Positions 16,764 to 25,259 of a stretch of DNA of 40,359 bases are shown piece by piece. The position numbers were made by a program, and so were the translations under genes. Each line of letters opens with the position of its first letter. Position 1 is the first letter of the stretch. The notes beneath the pieces are model-generated. The model was not told the DNA's origin. It ran no database searches and saw only the letters and a program-made list of their open reading frames with translations. Location of the stretch: positions 3,994 to 44,352 of the forward strand of contig PKXS01000016.1 of the NCBI GenBank assembly GCA_003132425.1. Direction: 5' to 3'. Source of the DNA: Gammaproteobacteria bacterium. Its GTDB lineage: Bacteria > Pseudomonadota > Gammaproteobacteria > Steroidobacterales > Steroidobacteraceae.

Positions 16764-17618
16764 TCAGCCCTGCCGCGTCGCGCGAGGCCGCACAGCCGCC
16801 TGCAGCCAGTTGCGGATTTCGAGGAGGCGCAGCGCCTCGCTACGCACCGCGGGCCCCAGGCCGTACTTCCACAGAAGCGGCGTATTCGACGGGTTCGCCT
16901 GCAAGGCGCGAAGCTCGGCGGCGAACGCTGCGAGCGCCGCTGCATCGCGAAACATCCCCTCGGTCACGAGCGTCTCGCCGTAGCGCTCCGCCGCCGCGGC
17001 AATATCGACGTAGTCGTACTCCGGATGGTATTGCACCCCCCAGAAAGTGCCGCGTCCGTAGGTGAATGACGCCGCTTGCACCCCAAAGTCATTCTGCGCC
17101 AGCGTCGCGGCGCCGGCCGGCAACGCGGTGATTTCATCGCGATGCACCGTGGGCGCCTCGAATGCGTCCGGCTTGCCGGCGAACAGTGGATGTTGCCGGC
17201 CGGTGTCGGTGAGCACGATGCGCCGCGCGAATCCAAACTCACGGCCTCGCGGATTCGCGCGCACCTCGCCGCCCGACGCCGTGACCGCCACCTGCAGGCC
17301 CCAGCAGCTGCCGAAAAACGGCACGCCGGCGGCAAACACCGCTTTGGCAAGTTCGATCTGGCGGGTCACGGGCGCGCCGCCGTTGTAGATATTGAGCGCC
17401 GACCCGGTCATCGTGACGCCGTCGTAGTTCTCGAGGCCGACGCCCGCCGGAATTTCAGCCCCGTCCGCGGCGGTCATGATGTCGATCCGGAGCGAGGAGT
17501 CGATACGCTGCAGCACTCGCGCGTAGCCGTTTCCCGAGTCATACCCGAGCGCGGCAACCTGGCGTGCGCGAATCTCGGCGACGTTGCCGTCGATGATCAA
17601 GATTCGCGGACCCGTCAC
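16764..17618 (-). CDS. Class I glutamine amidotransferase-like protein
   Basis: A 284-residue stand-alone GATase1 domain. The nucleophile Cys105 lies in FFGSCWGLQVA, and the His198/Glu200 pair in GVQYHPEYD completes the triad, so hydrolysis of a gamma-glutamyl bond is expected. No synthetase domain is attached. The GTG start at 17618 overlaps the alcohol dehydrogenase stop (GTGA) and has GGAGAG about six bases upstream. Its place after a glutamine-synthetase-like ligase and two dehydrogenases parallels PuuD, which releases glutamate from gamma-glutamyl-GABA in putrescine breakdown. PuuD itself is a related but distinct peptidase family (C26), so the shared role is inference. Confidence 0.88.
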   Translation of the reverse strand: MTGPRILIIDGNVAEIRARQVAALGYDSGNGYARVLQRIDSSLRIDIMTAADGAEIPAGVGLENYDGVTMTGSALNIYNGGAPVTRQIELAKAVFAAGVPFFGSCWGLQVAVTASGGEVRANPRGREFGFARRIVLTDTGRQHPLFAGKPDAFEAPTVHRDEITALPAGAATLAQNDFGVQAASFTYGRGTFWGVQYHPEYDYVDIAAAAERYGETLVTEGMFRDAAALAAFAAELRALQANPSNTPLLWKYGLGPAVRSEALRLLEIRNWLQAAVRPRATRQG

Positions 17619-18790
17619 GCACCGCTCTCCACGGCGCCGAGCTTCCCGTCCACCGCGGCGCGGAAGATGCGCTCCAGCTTCGCGGCATCGACCGGGATCG
17701 GGTTGCTCCCGGCCGACGGATCGATCGCCGCCTCGCGGCCGATGATCTGCGCCTTGTCGACGCTCACGCCGATTTCGGCCAGCGAATGCGGTATCCCAAG
17801 TTCCCTGCGCATCTCGATCACCGAGTCGAAAAAACCGTCGAAACCGCGCTTGGGTAAGTCGAGCACGCGCGCGATGACCTCTGCCTTGTCGGCGATCGCC
17901 GGTCGGTTGAATAGCATGACGTAGGGAAGGATCACCGCATTCGTCAGTCCGTGATGGGTGTTGAACCATGAACCGACGGGGTGCGCTATCGCATGCACAC
18001 CGCCTAAACCTTTCTGGAAGGCTGTGGCGCCCATCGATGCGGCGGCCAACATCTGCCCGCGTGCTTCGATGTCCTTGCCGTCCGCACAGGCGCGCGGCAG
18101 GTAGCGGTGAATGATCCGCATACCCTCGAGTGCGACGCCGTCCGCCAGCGGATGAAATCCTGGCGCGCAGAATGCCTCGAAGCAGTGGACATAGGCGTCA
18201 ATACCCGTGGCCGCGGTCACCGCGCGCGGCAGACCGACGGTCAGTTCCGGATCGGAAATGACGATGCGCGGCATCATCTGCGGGTGGAAAATGATTTTTT
18301 TCTGGTGCGTCTCCTCGTTGAGGATGACCCCGGCCCGGCCGACTTCCGAGCCGGTGCCGGCGGTGGTCGGCACGGCCACGACCGGCGCGATGCCGGCGGG
18401 GTTCGCCCGGGTCCACCAATCGCCGATGTCCTCGAAATCCCAGAGCGGGCGAGTTTGCCCGGACATGAACGCCACGACCTTCCCCGCGTCGAGCGCCGAT
18501 CCACCGCCGAAGGCGACGACGCCGTCGTGGCCCCCGGCGCGATAGGCTCGCAGGCCCGCCTCGACGTGGCTGCTGGCAGGATTGCCCCTGACGGCGCCGA
18601 ACAGCGCCGAACCCTTCAGCGCCGCGAGCGCATTCTTGATCATCGGAGCGCCCACCAGCCCTTCGTCGGTGACAATGAGCGGCCGTTTGATGCCGGCCGC
18701 GGCGCACGCCGCCGCGAGTTCGGCGATCCGCCCCGGGCCCGCCCAAATCGTCGTCGGATAGTTCCAATTGCCGCACAGAACCTTGCTCAT
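17615..18790 (-). CDS. Iron-containing alcohol dehydrogenase
   Basis: A 391-residue group III (iron-activated) alcohol dehydrogenase. The NAD(P) site GGGSALDAGK (95-104) and PTTAGTGSEV (141-150) are intact. The metal ligands fit Asp198, His202, His266 and His280, with the 14-residue spacing of the last two as in FucO. The reaction is reversible oxidation of a primary alcohol to an aldehyde in the cytoplasm. Its ATG overlaps the aldehyde dehydrogenase stop (ATGA), so alcohol to aldehyde to acid is likely one channelled route. Puu-type clusters have an amine oxidase instead; the presence of an alcohol dehydrogenase points to a hydroxylated substrate. Confidence 0.93.
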   Translation of the reverse strand: MSKVLCGNWNYPTTIWAGPGRIAELAAACAAAGIKRPLIVTDEGLVGAPMIKNALAALKGSALFGAVRGNPASSHVEAGLRAYRAGGHDGVVAFGGGSALDAGKVVAFMSGQTRPLWDFEDIGDWWTRANPAGIAPVVAVPTTAGTGSEVGRAGVILNEETHQKKIIFHPQMMPRIVISDPELTVGLPRAVTAATGIDAYVHCFEAFCAPGFHPLADGVALEGMRIIHRYLPRACADGKDIEARGQMLAAASMGATAFQKGLGGVHAIAHPVGSWFNTHHGLTNAVILPYVMLFNRPAIADKAEVIARVLDLPKRGFDGFFDSVIEMRRELGIPHSLAEIGVSVDKAQIIGREAAIDPSAGSNPIPVDAAKLERIFRAAVDGKLGAVESGA

Positions 18791-20178
18791 GTTGCCATCC
18801 TGAAGTGAAACGACTTCGGCCGCGTAAGCTGCTCATAGCCGATGCGCGACAATGTGCAGCCGCGCCCCGAATTTTTGACCCCGGTCCAGGCGAGCGAGGG
18901 ATCCAGGTAGTCGCACCGATTCAGGAAAACCGTGCCGGTCTCGAGCGCATCGCCGAGCGCCTCGGCGCGCGCCGCATCCGCCGAGAAAATCGCGGCCGTC
19001 AAGCCGAATTCGCTGTCGTTCATCAGCCGCAGAGCTTCTTCGTCCGAAGCGACCTGCATGATGCCGACCGCCGGCCCGAACGTCTCCTCACGCATGATCG
19101 GCATCGAGTGATCGACGCCGACCAGCACTTGCGGCGCGAGGTACGGGGTTCCCGGGACCGAAGCCGTGAACGATGTCTCGTCGATGAGCTGGCGGGCGCC
19201 GCGGGCGACGGCGTCCCGCACTTGGGAGCGGACCGCTGCGGCGGCGGAAGTGCGCACAACGGGCCCGATCGTCGTTTGCGGATCGAGTGGTGATCCCAGG
19301 CGGTACTGCATCGTCAGCTCGACCATGCCGGCGACGAACTCCTCGTAGCAAGAGCCAGCCACGTAGATCCGCTTGATGCCGCAGCAGGACTGGCCGGCGT
19401 TGAAGAAGGCGCCGTCCGTCAGCGTCTCAACTGCCTGTGCGAGGTTCGCATCGCTGCGCACGTAGGCAGGATCCTTGCCGCCCAACTCGAGGCCCGAGGT
19501 TGCAAACCCCAGGGCCGTCGCCGCGACGACCGCGCGCCCTCCCGACACCGAGCCCGTGAAGCAGACGCTCCCGATCCGTCGGTCGCCCATCAGACGCGCC
19601 GTATCATCGTGTGACAGGTGCAAGTATTGGAACACGTTCTGCGCAACGCCGGCGCTCGCAAACGCCTCGCCGAAGCGCTCGGCGCACAGCGGCGTCTGGT
19701 GCGAATGCTTGAGCACTACCGCGTTGCCGGCAATCAGCGCCGGCAGCACGGAATTAACCGCCGTCAAGTAGGGATAATTCCACGGGGCGACGACCGCCAC
19801 CACGCCGAGCGGCACGCGCTTGATCTGGCGCTGGAAGCCGCTCTTGTCGCCGGGCCGCACCGCGGCCAGCGCCTCGGGCGCCACCTTCAGCATGTGGCGC
19901 GCACGCTCTTCGAAGCCGCGGATTTCGCCGGGTGCGTGACTGATGGGGCGTCCCATCTGCCAGGTGATCTCGGGGGCGATCTCGTTGGCCTTGGCGACGA
20001 AGGCGTCGACAGCCCTACCTAAGATTTCGCACCGTGCCGCGAGGGGCAACGAACCCCACGCGCGCTGGGCGGCGCGGGCCAAGTCGAGCGCACGGTCGAT
20101 GCCGGCGGCGGTCTCCAGGGTGCGTTCGACGTAGATCCGGCCGTCGACCGGGCTAACGGTCTTGAGTGTGTCGGTCAT
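18787..20178 (-). CDS. NAD(P)-dependent aldehyde dehydrogenase
   Basis: A 463-residue aldehyde dehydrogenase superfamily member. The substrate-stabilising Asn134 (VVAPWNYP), general base Glu231 (LELGGKDP) and nucleophile Cys265 (GQSCCG) are all present. Length is slightly short of the 480-500 common in the family but no domain is missing. It would oxidise the aldehyde made by the adjacent alcohol dehydrogenase. It begins 10 bases after the glutamine-synthetase-like gene and its stop overlaps the alcohol dehydrogenase start, so the genes are tightly coupled. In Puu clusters the equivalent enzyme (PuuC) acts on gamma-glutamyl-aminobutyraldehyde. Confidence 0.93.
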   Translation of the reverse strand: MTDTLKTVSPVDGRIYVERTLETAAGIDRALDLARAAQRAWGSLPLAARCEILGRAVDAFVAKANEIAPEITWQMGRPISHAPGEIRGFEERARHMLKVAPEALAAVRPGDKSGFQRQIKRVPLGVVAVVAPWNYPYLTAVNSVLPALIAGNAVVLKHSHQTPLCAERFGEAFASAGVAQNVFQYLHLSHDDTARLMGDRRIGSVCFTGSVSGGRAVVAATALGFATSGLELGGKDPAYVRSDANLAQAVETLTDGAFFNAGQSCCGIKRIYVAGSCYEEFVAGMVELTMQYRLGSPLDPQTTIGPVVRTSAAAAVRSQVRDAVARGARQLIDETSFTASVPGTPYLAPQVLVGVDHSMPIMREETFGPAVGIMQVASDEEALRLMNDSEFGLTAAIFSADAARAEALGDALETGTVFLNRCDYLDPSLAWTGVKNSGRGCTLSRIGYEQLTRPKSFHFRMAT

Positions 20179-20187
20179 GCCTTGAGT

Positions 20188-21570
20188 TCAAATGATCTCG
20201 AAGTATCGCGCGAGTTCCCAGTCGGTGATCGCCTTGCGGAATTCGCGCTCTTCCCATTGACGCGTTGCCGCGTAGTGTTCGACGAATTCATCGCCAAACA
20301 GCGCGCGCGCAGCCTTCGAAGCGCTCAGGCGTTCGGCGGCCTCGAATAAGGTCGCAGGCAAGCGACGATGCGGCGGGTGCTCGCGGTCATAGGCGTTACC
20401 CTCGATCGGCGCGTCCGGCTCGATGCGATGCTCGATGCCCCAAAGCCCGGAGCCGATCGCGGCCGCAAGCGCGATGTACGGATTGATGTCCGCGGCGGCG
20501 ATCCGATACTCGACGCGCTGGCTCGACGGGCCGCCGCGAATCACGCGCAGCGCCGTCGTGCGGTTCTCCACCCCCCAGGTCGCGGAAGTCGGCGCCCAGT
20601 ACCCCGGCACGAGGCGCGAGTAGCTGTTCACGGTGCAGGCGATCATGGCGAGCAACTCCGGCATCAGCGCCTGCTGGCCGCCGAGGAACCAGCGCATAGC
20701 GTCCGACATCTCGTACGGCTTCGATGGATCGTGGAATACGCTGTCGCCGTTGCTCGTGCGCAGCGATAGGTGCAGATGGCCGCTCTGGCCCGGAACGCTG
20801 TTGGACCATTTGGCCATGAACGTGGCCATCAGTCCGTGGCGCTGCGCCAGTACCTTGGCGAAGGTCTTGAAAAGTGCCGCGCGATCGGCCGCCTCGAGGG
20901 CCTCGCAGTACGTCAGCGCAGCTTCGAGTACGCCGGGCCCGGTCTCGGTATGCAGCCCCTCGATCGGAAATCGCATGCTCTGACCGAGGTCGAGAAGTTC
21001 GTGGTACAGGTCCGACTGCACGGAGCTGCGCAGCACCGAGTAGCCGAAACTACCGGGCGTCATAGTCTTCAAGTGCCGGTAGCCCTTCCCGCGCACGGAA
21101 GCCGGCGTCTCCTCGAACATGAAGAATTCGAACTCAGCCGCAGCGCTGACCTCGTACCCCATGCCGGCGGCCCGCTCGAGCACGCGCCGCAGCGTGCCGC
21201 GCGGGCAGACCGTTTCGGCACGCCCCGCAAACTCTCCCAGCAGCAGCACGGTCTTCGGCTCGAAGGGGATCTCGCGGCGGGTGGCCGGCAGGACGCGCAC
21301 GGTTGCATCCGGGTAGGCGGTGTGCCAGCCGGTGAACTTGGTATTGTCATACAGCTGATCGTTCGAGTCCCAGCCAAGAATCACGTCGCAGAAACCGAGG
21401 TCCTTCTTGAGTGCGGACAGGAATTTATCGCGACTCAGGTATTTCCCGCGCAAGATCCCGTCGGTATCGAAGACGCCGATCTTGACGTGCTCGATGCCGC
21501 GTTCGGTCAAAAATTTAGCGATTTCGACATCCTGCTTCAAGCGTGTGTACCTCGCGGGAATGTATTGCAA
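20188..21570 (-). CDS. Glutamine synthetase family ligase (gamma-glutamyl-amine synthetase type)
   Basis: A 460-residue GS-III-like/PuuA-type ligase, expected to join glutamate to an amine at the cost of ATP. GS landmarks are present: FDTDGILRGKYL in the N-terminal beta-grasp, AAEFEFFMFEE and LHTETGPGVLEAAL (metal/substrate Glu), GQSGHLHLSL (His of the metal site), ENRTTALRVI and YRIAAADINPYIALAA. It lacks the adenylylation loop tyrosine region of housekeeping GlnA. The start used is TTG 21570; there is no strong ribosome site, so it is uncertain by some tens of bases. It heads the seven-gene leftward set and faces a MFS gene 146 bases away. Which amine it accepts is unknown; the alcohol dehydrogenase downstream suggests an amino-alcohol. 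Confidence 0.88.
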   Translation of the reverse strand: MQYIPARYTRLKQDVEIAKFLTERGIEHVKIGVFDTDGILRGKYLSRDKFLSALKKDLGFCDVILGWDSNDQLYDNTKFTGWHTAYPDATVRVLPATRREIPFEPKTVLLLGEFAGRAETVCPRGTLRRVLERAAGMGYEVSAAAEFEFFMFEETPASVRGKGYRHLKTMTPGSFGYSVLRSSVQSDLYHELLDLGQSMRFPIEGLHTETGPGVLEAALTYCEALEAADRAALFKTFAKVLAQRHGLMATFMAKWSNSVPGQSGHLHLSLRTSNGDSVFHDPSKPYEMSDAMRWFLGGQQALMPELLAMIACTVNSYSRLVPGYWAPTSATWGVENRTTALRVIRGGPSSQRVEYRIAAADINPYIALAAAIGSGLWGIEHRIEPDAPIEGNAYDREHPPHRRLPATLFEAAERLSASKAARALFGDEFVEHYAATRQWEEREFRKAITDWELARYFEII

Positions 21571-21716
21571 CTCGTTGAATCTTATCCGCTGGCGCTCAAT
21601 TTCTCACCCTGCGCGGTGCAATTGTACGAGATCGCCGCCGGCGCCATTGAAAGATCGCGGCGCCGCGTGACGGCACGCGTGTTTTCGCTGCGTGGGGCTC
21701 AGGTAAGCTGGCGCCC

Positions 21717-22955
21717 ATGGAGATGCCCACTCAACCGCGCCGCAAGGCCGCGCTGACCTTCATCTTTGTCACAGTGCTCATCGACATGCTGGCGTTCGGC
21801 ATGATCATTCCCGTGCTGCCCATACTGGTGCAGGACTTTGTCGGCGGCAACGCGGCGCGAGCGGCGGTTATCTACGGATTATTCGGTACTGCCTGGGCGC
21901 TGATGCAATTCATTTTCTCACCGGTGCAGGGCTCGCTCTCGGATCATTTTGGCCGGCGCGCGGTAATCCTCATCTCCTGCGCGGGCCTGGGCTTGGATTT
22001 CATCCTCATGGCGCTGGCGCCAAACCTCTGGTGGCTGCTGGTCGGCAGAGTGATATCGGGTATTACCGCGGCAAGCTTCAGCACCGCCGGCGCGTATATC
22101 TCAGACGTCACTTCACCGGAGAAACGCGCCGCGAGCTTCGGGCTGATCGGTGCGGCATTCGGCGTCGGATTCGTATTGGGACCGGCGCTCGGCGGCCTCC
22201 TCGGCGCCATTTCGCCGCGACTGCCGTTCTGGGCGTCGGCATTCATGGCGCTCGCCAATGTCTGCTGGGGCTTGTTCGTGCTGCCGGAATCACTGCCCAA
22301 GGAAAAACGCGTGCCGTTCGCCTGGAAAAATGCCAATCCCTTAGGAGCTCTCAAGCTGCTGCGTTCGCATCCGATGCTCGCGGGCGTCGCCGGCAGCTAT
22401 TTCCTGGTAAATCTCGCCCATGTGGTATTGCCCAGTATTACCGTGCTGTACATGCATTATCGTTACGGTTGGGATACGCGCGCAGTGGGCATCGTGCTGG
22501 CGGGCGTTGGCATCTGTTCGCTTGTCGTGCAGGGTTTTCTCGTGAAGCCTGTGGTGAGGTGGCTCAAGGAACGGCGTGCGATGGCGGTGGGCCTGACGTT
22601 CGGCGCTGCCGGCTTCGCCATCTACGGGCTCGCACCGACCGGACCGATTTTTTGGATCGGCGTGCCCGTCATGGCCCTTTGGGGTATCGCCACGCCCTCG
22701 TTGCAGACGATCATGACGCAACTGGTGAGCGTCACTGAACAAGGTCGCCTGCAGGGCGCGCTGGCAAGCCTGGTGGGGCTCGCGAGCCTCATCGGCCCCA
22801 TCGTGTTCACCCAGACCTTCGCCGCTTTCATCAGCACGCACGCGGACTTAGGATTGCCGGGCGCACCCTACTTGCTGTCAGCGCTGCTGATCGTCGCCGC
22901 CATTGTGTTGGCCTGGCGCACCACTCGGCCGCCGGCGATCGCCACTGCGACCTAA
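21717..22955 (+). CDS. TetA-like MFS drug:proton antiporter
   Basis: A 412-residue, 12-helix major facilitator of the DHA1/TCR-Tet branch. The first helix reads TFIFVTVLIDMLAFGMIIPV, motif A follows as GSLSDHFGRRAVIL (loop 2-3), and motif C is present (GAAFGVGFVLGPALGG). The second half begins near residue 205. Such proteins export hydrophobic drugs or metabolites; the match to TetA by eye is general and does not prove tetracycline resistance. It is divergent from the glutamine-synthetase-like operon. ATG 21717 is used; ATG 21723 is an alternative. No TetR-type repressor gene is adjacent. Confidence 0.9.
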   Translation: MEMPTQPRRKAALTFIFVTVLIDMLAFGMIIPVLPILVQDFVGGNAARAAVIYGLFGTAWALMQFIFSPVQGSLSDHFGRRAVILISCAGLGLDFILMALAPNLWWLLVGRVISGITAASFSTAGAYISDVTSPEKRAASFGLIGAAFGVGFVLGPALGGLLGAISPRLPFWASAFMALANVCWGLFVLPESLPKEKRVPFAWKNANPLGALKLLRSHPMLAGVAGSYFLVNLAHVVLPSITVLYMHYRYGWDTRAVGIVLAGVGICSLVVQGFLVKPVVRWLKERRAMAVGLTFGAAGFAIYGLAPTGPIFWIGVPVMALWGIATPSLQTIMTQLVSVTEQGRLQGALASLVGLASLIGPIVFTQTFAAFISTHADLGLPGAPYLLSALLIVAAIVLAWRTTRPPAIATAT

Positions 22956-23018
22956 GCCGCGTAGCCACCTTGATGCCCGAGACGCCCGCCACGCCCGCGA
23001 CCGCGACTCCTGTCACGC

Positions 23019-24005
23019 TCAGGATGGATTTCGCATCAGCCTTTGGAGTCGCCGGCCTTCCAACCATTGCCAGGATATCAGCGACGGCATGCCACACAGC
23101 ACTTCGCGCATTCGCTTGGCCATGGACACCGCCAGCGCCAATTCGCTGCTGATGCCCAGCACGTGCCCAAACAGTATCAAGCCGGCTTCTTGCACACCGA
23201 TGCCGGCCGGAACGATGAACGCCAAATGCCGTATCGCCTGAGTCATGCTCTCCAGGATCAGGGCAGTGCCGGCGCTCACCGGATGACCAAAGAGGCGCAG
23301 CGCGAACCAGACTTCGACCGAACCCGATATCAGCGCCACGAGCTGCAGGCTGCCGGCGAGGAACAATCTCCACCCTCGATGAAAGTAGGCTCGGAGCTCA
23401 TGATCCAGCGATGCCGCTCCTTCCGACATTACGTTTTCGTCCACCAGCGGACGTAAAAATCGTTCCAGCCGCTCGAATACCGAGCCGTAGCGCAGCAGCA
23501 GCACCAGCACCGCCGGCACCGGCGCGCTCAGCAGGAATGCCAGCAGCAGCCGACGGTATTCCAGGCCCGTCGTGCTGATCCCGATCAGCAGGAACAGGCC
23601 CAACGCGGTAAATAGGTACGAAACGATCAGCGTCAGCACAATTTCCACGATCACGCTGGCGCCGACCGGCGCCGCGGCGAGGCCGCGCCAACGCAATAAG
23701 CGAACCCCGACTAGGCTGCCCCCGACGCTGGCCACCGGAAGCAGCCGGTCGATCGCTTCGCGCACCGACGTGACCCAAAACACATAGCCGAGCCCGGCGT
23801 GGCGCTGGGGATCGTAAGGGTGAAGAAGATTGAACCAGCCGACGGCATATAGGAGAAAGAACACGGCGCGATAGGGTACCAACCACAGCAGCATCCAACC
23901 GGCTGATCCTAACGTCTGCAGCATCGCGGGAAAGTCCGCGCGAACGACGACAGTGACCAGCAACGCCAGGCCCAGCAGACCGCCGATGTAGGCTGCGATT
24001 CTCAA
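23019..24005 (-). CDS. hpnL: Hopanoid-associated membrane protein HpnL (LPG synthase-like flippase fold)
   Basis: A 328-residue membrane protein with about eight helices of the UPF0104/lysylphosphatidylglycerol-synthase transmembrane type. Recognisable blocks are LLPVASVGGSLVGVRLLRWRG, IRHLAFIVPAGIGVQEAGLI and AVSMAKRMREVLCGMP, the last two typical of HpnL. Together with the two upstream genes it places this locus in late hopanoid synthesis; HpnL is proposed to help move hopanoids or precursors across the membrane. The TTG start at 24005 is preceded by AAGGGGA five bases away, a strong ribosome site. It starts 58 bases after hpnI and converges on the MFS gene. Confidence 0.87.
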   Translation of the reverse strand: MRIAAYIGGLLGLALLVTVVVRADFPAMLQTLGSAGWMLLWLVPYRAVFFLLYAVGWFNLLHPYDPQRHAGLGYVFWVTSVREAIDRLLPVASVGGSLVGVRLLRWRGLAAAPVGASVIVEIVLTLIVSYLFTALGLFLLIGISTTGLEYRRLLLAFLLSAPVPAVLVLLLRYGSVFERLERFLRPLVDENVMSEGAASLDHELRAYFHRGWRLFLAGSLQLVALISGSVEVWFALRLFGHPVSAGTALILESMTQAIRHLAFIVPAGIGVQEAGLILFGHVLGISSELALAVSMAKRMREVLCGMPSLISWQWLEGRRLQRLMRNPS

Positions 24006-24063
24006 ACTGTCCCCTTGCTGATGGATCTAAATTGACACGAAAAGCGCAGGGCGGCGCGGTATT

Positions 24064-25227
24064 TTAGGACAGTTTGCGCATGACGCCGGCGGAATCGACA
24101 TCAAACTCATTGCCCCGCCAGGTGACACGAGAGCCGAGGAAGCTTCGGCACCACACCCAGCAGAGCAACAAGTCTCGCACGGGAAGCAGCCATACATCCG
24201 AGAATGCGGATCGATCGCCGCGCAACCGATGCGCGAGATGCAACCCCAGGCGCGCAATGACGGTGGCTGCGAAAAGGGTCCACGCAGCAATCGAAAACGC
24301 CGACCCCGCGGACGCGAGGGCAATACCAACAATTGCCAGAGGCAGGATGAAGCTCAAGAACATCAGTCGAAAACTGCGGGGCCGCAACATCCGTATCGTG
24401 CGCATCCAGCGTAGCTCATGGCGAATGAGCGAAGCTAAGTCCGGCTCGTGATGCTCAACCCTAATCACATAGGGCGACAAGACGATCCGTAGTCCCAATC
24501 CGCGGACGAGTTCGCCCAACTGGTAGTCGTCGGCAAGCTGGTTCGCGACCGCCTGAAGTCCGCCGATCGCCGCCAGGGTTTCTCGCCGCAGGCATAGCGA
24601 TTGACCGGAGACATAACCCTGGTGACCAAAAAGCCACGCCAATAGCACCGACGGTATGTACCACTCGTTGATGTACATCGCACCGAGCCGCGACCAGATC
24701 CGCCCGGTCGGCACGCCCCGGCATATGCACGTCACCAAGCCCGCGTTGCGATCCAATAGCGGTGCAGTCACCGTCGCGAGGTAATCGGGTCCCACGCAAA
24801 CATCGCTGTCCGCCAGCGCCAGCACATCGTGGCGCGCCCGCGCGAGCATGTTAATGAGGTTGCTGATCTTGCAGCTGCTGCCGTGCTGCTGCGGATTGAC
24901 CACCACGTCGATCGGTATCGCCGGGAATTCCCGCACCAACCGATCGACCACCGAGCGCGCGGGGTCGGACGGATCACGCATGCCGAATACAATCTGAAAC
25001 TCAGGGTATTCCTGCCGGCAGAAGGAGCGCAGCTGCTCGTACAACCCTGGTTCCGCGCCGCATAAAGGCTTGAGCAGCGTCACCGGCGGCAGCTGTGAGG
25101 GATTTTTAGGGGGCGCCTTGCGTAGTTGCCAAGCAAGTATCGCAATGAGATTCAAGATGCCGTAGCCGGCCGCAATACTCAAGCAGGCGAGGCCGACCAT
25201 CGCCGTGAACGGATGAACTAGGGGCAT
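24064..25227 (-). CDS. hpnI: Hopanoid glycosyltransferase HpnI (GT21, ceramide-glucosyltransferase-like)
   Basis: A 387-residue membrane glycosyltransferase of the ceramide-glucosyltransferase type that adds N-acetylglucosamine to bacteriohopanetetrol in known pathways. An N-terminal helix (AMVGLACLSIAAGYGILNLI) precedes the catalytic domain with VTLLKPLCGAEPGLYEQL, DxD-like ALADSDVCVG, CRGVPTGRIWSRLGAMYINE, LADDYQLG and the RHELRWMRT form of the QxxRW motif. C-terminal helices follow. ATG 25227 is chosen for the GAGG five bases upstream and the fit to family length; upstream in-frame sequence overlaps hpnJ. It starts 32 bases after the hpnJ stop. No hpnK-type deacetylase lies next to it in this window. 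Confidence 0.87.
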   Translation of the reverse strand: MPLVHPFTAMVGLACLSIAAGYGILNLIAILAWQLRKAPPKNPSQLPPVTLLKPLCGAEPGLYEQLRSFCRQEYPEFQIVFGMRDPSDPARSVVDRLVREFPAIPIDVVVNPQQHGSSCKISNLINMLARARHDVLALADSDVCVGPDYLATVTAPLLDRNAGLVTCICRGVPTGRIWSRLGAMYINEWYIPSVLLAWLFGHQGYVSGQSLCLRRETLAAIGGLQAVANQLADDYQLGELVRGLGLRIVLSPYVIRVEHHEPDLASLIRHELRWMRTIRMLRPRSFRLMFLSFILPLAIVGIALASAGSAFSIAAWTLFAATVIARLGLHLAHRLRGDRSAFSDVWLLPVRDLLLCWVWCRSFLGSRVTWRGNEFDVDSAGVMRKLS

Positions 25228-25259
25228 CAGTGCCTCACTCGAATGACCGCTGCTATCCC

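Noticed and set aside
21600-21660. Promoter for the leftward glutamine-synthetase-like operon (TACAAT at 21621-21626)
   Set aside because: The -10 box is plausible but no -35 match better than 2 of 6 is found at proper spacing.
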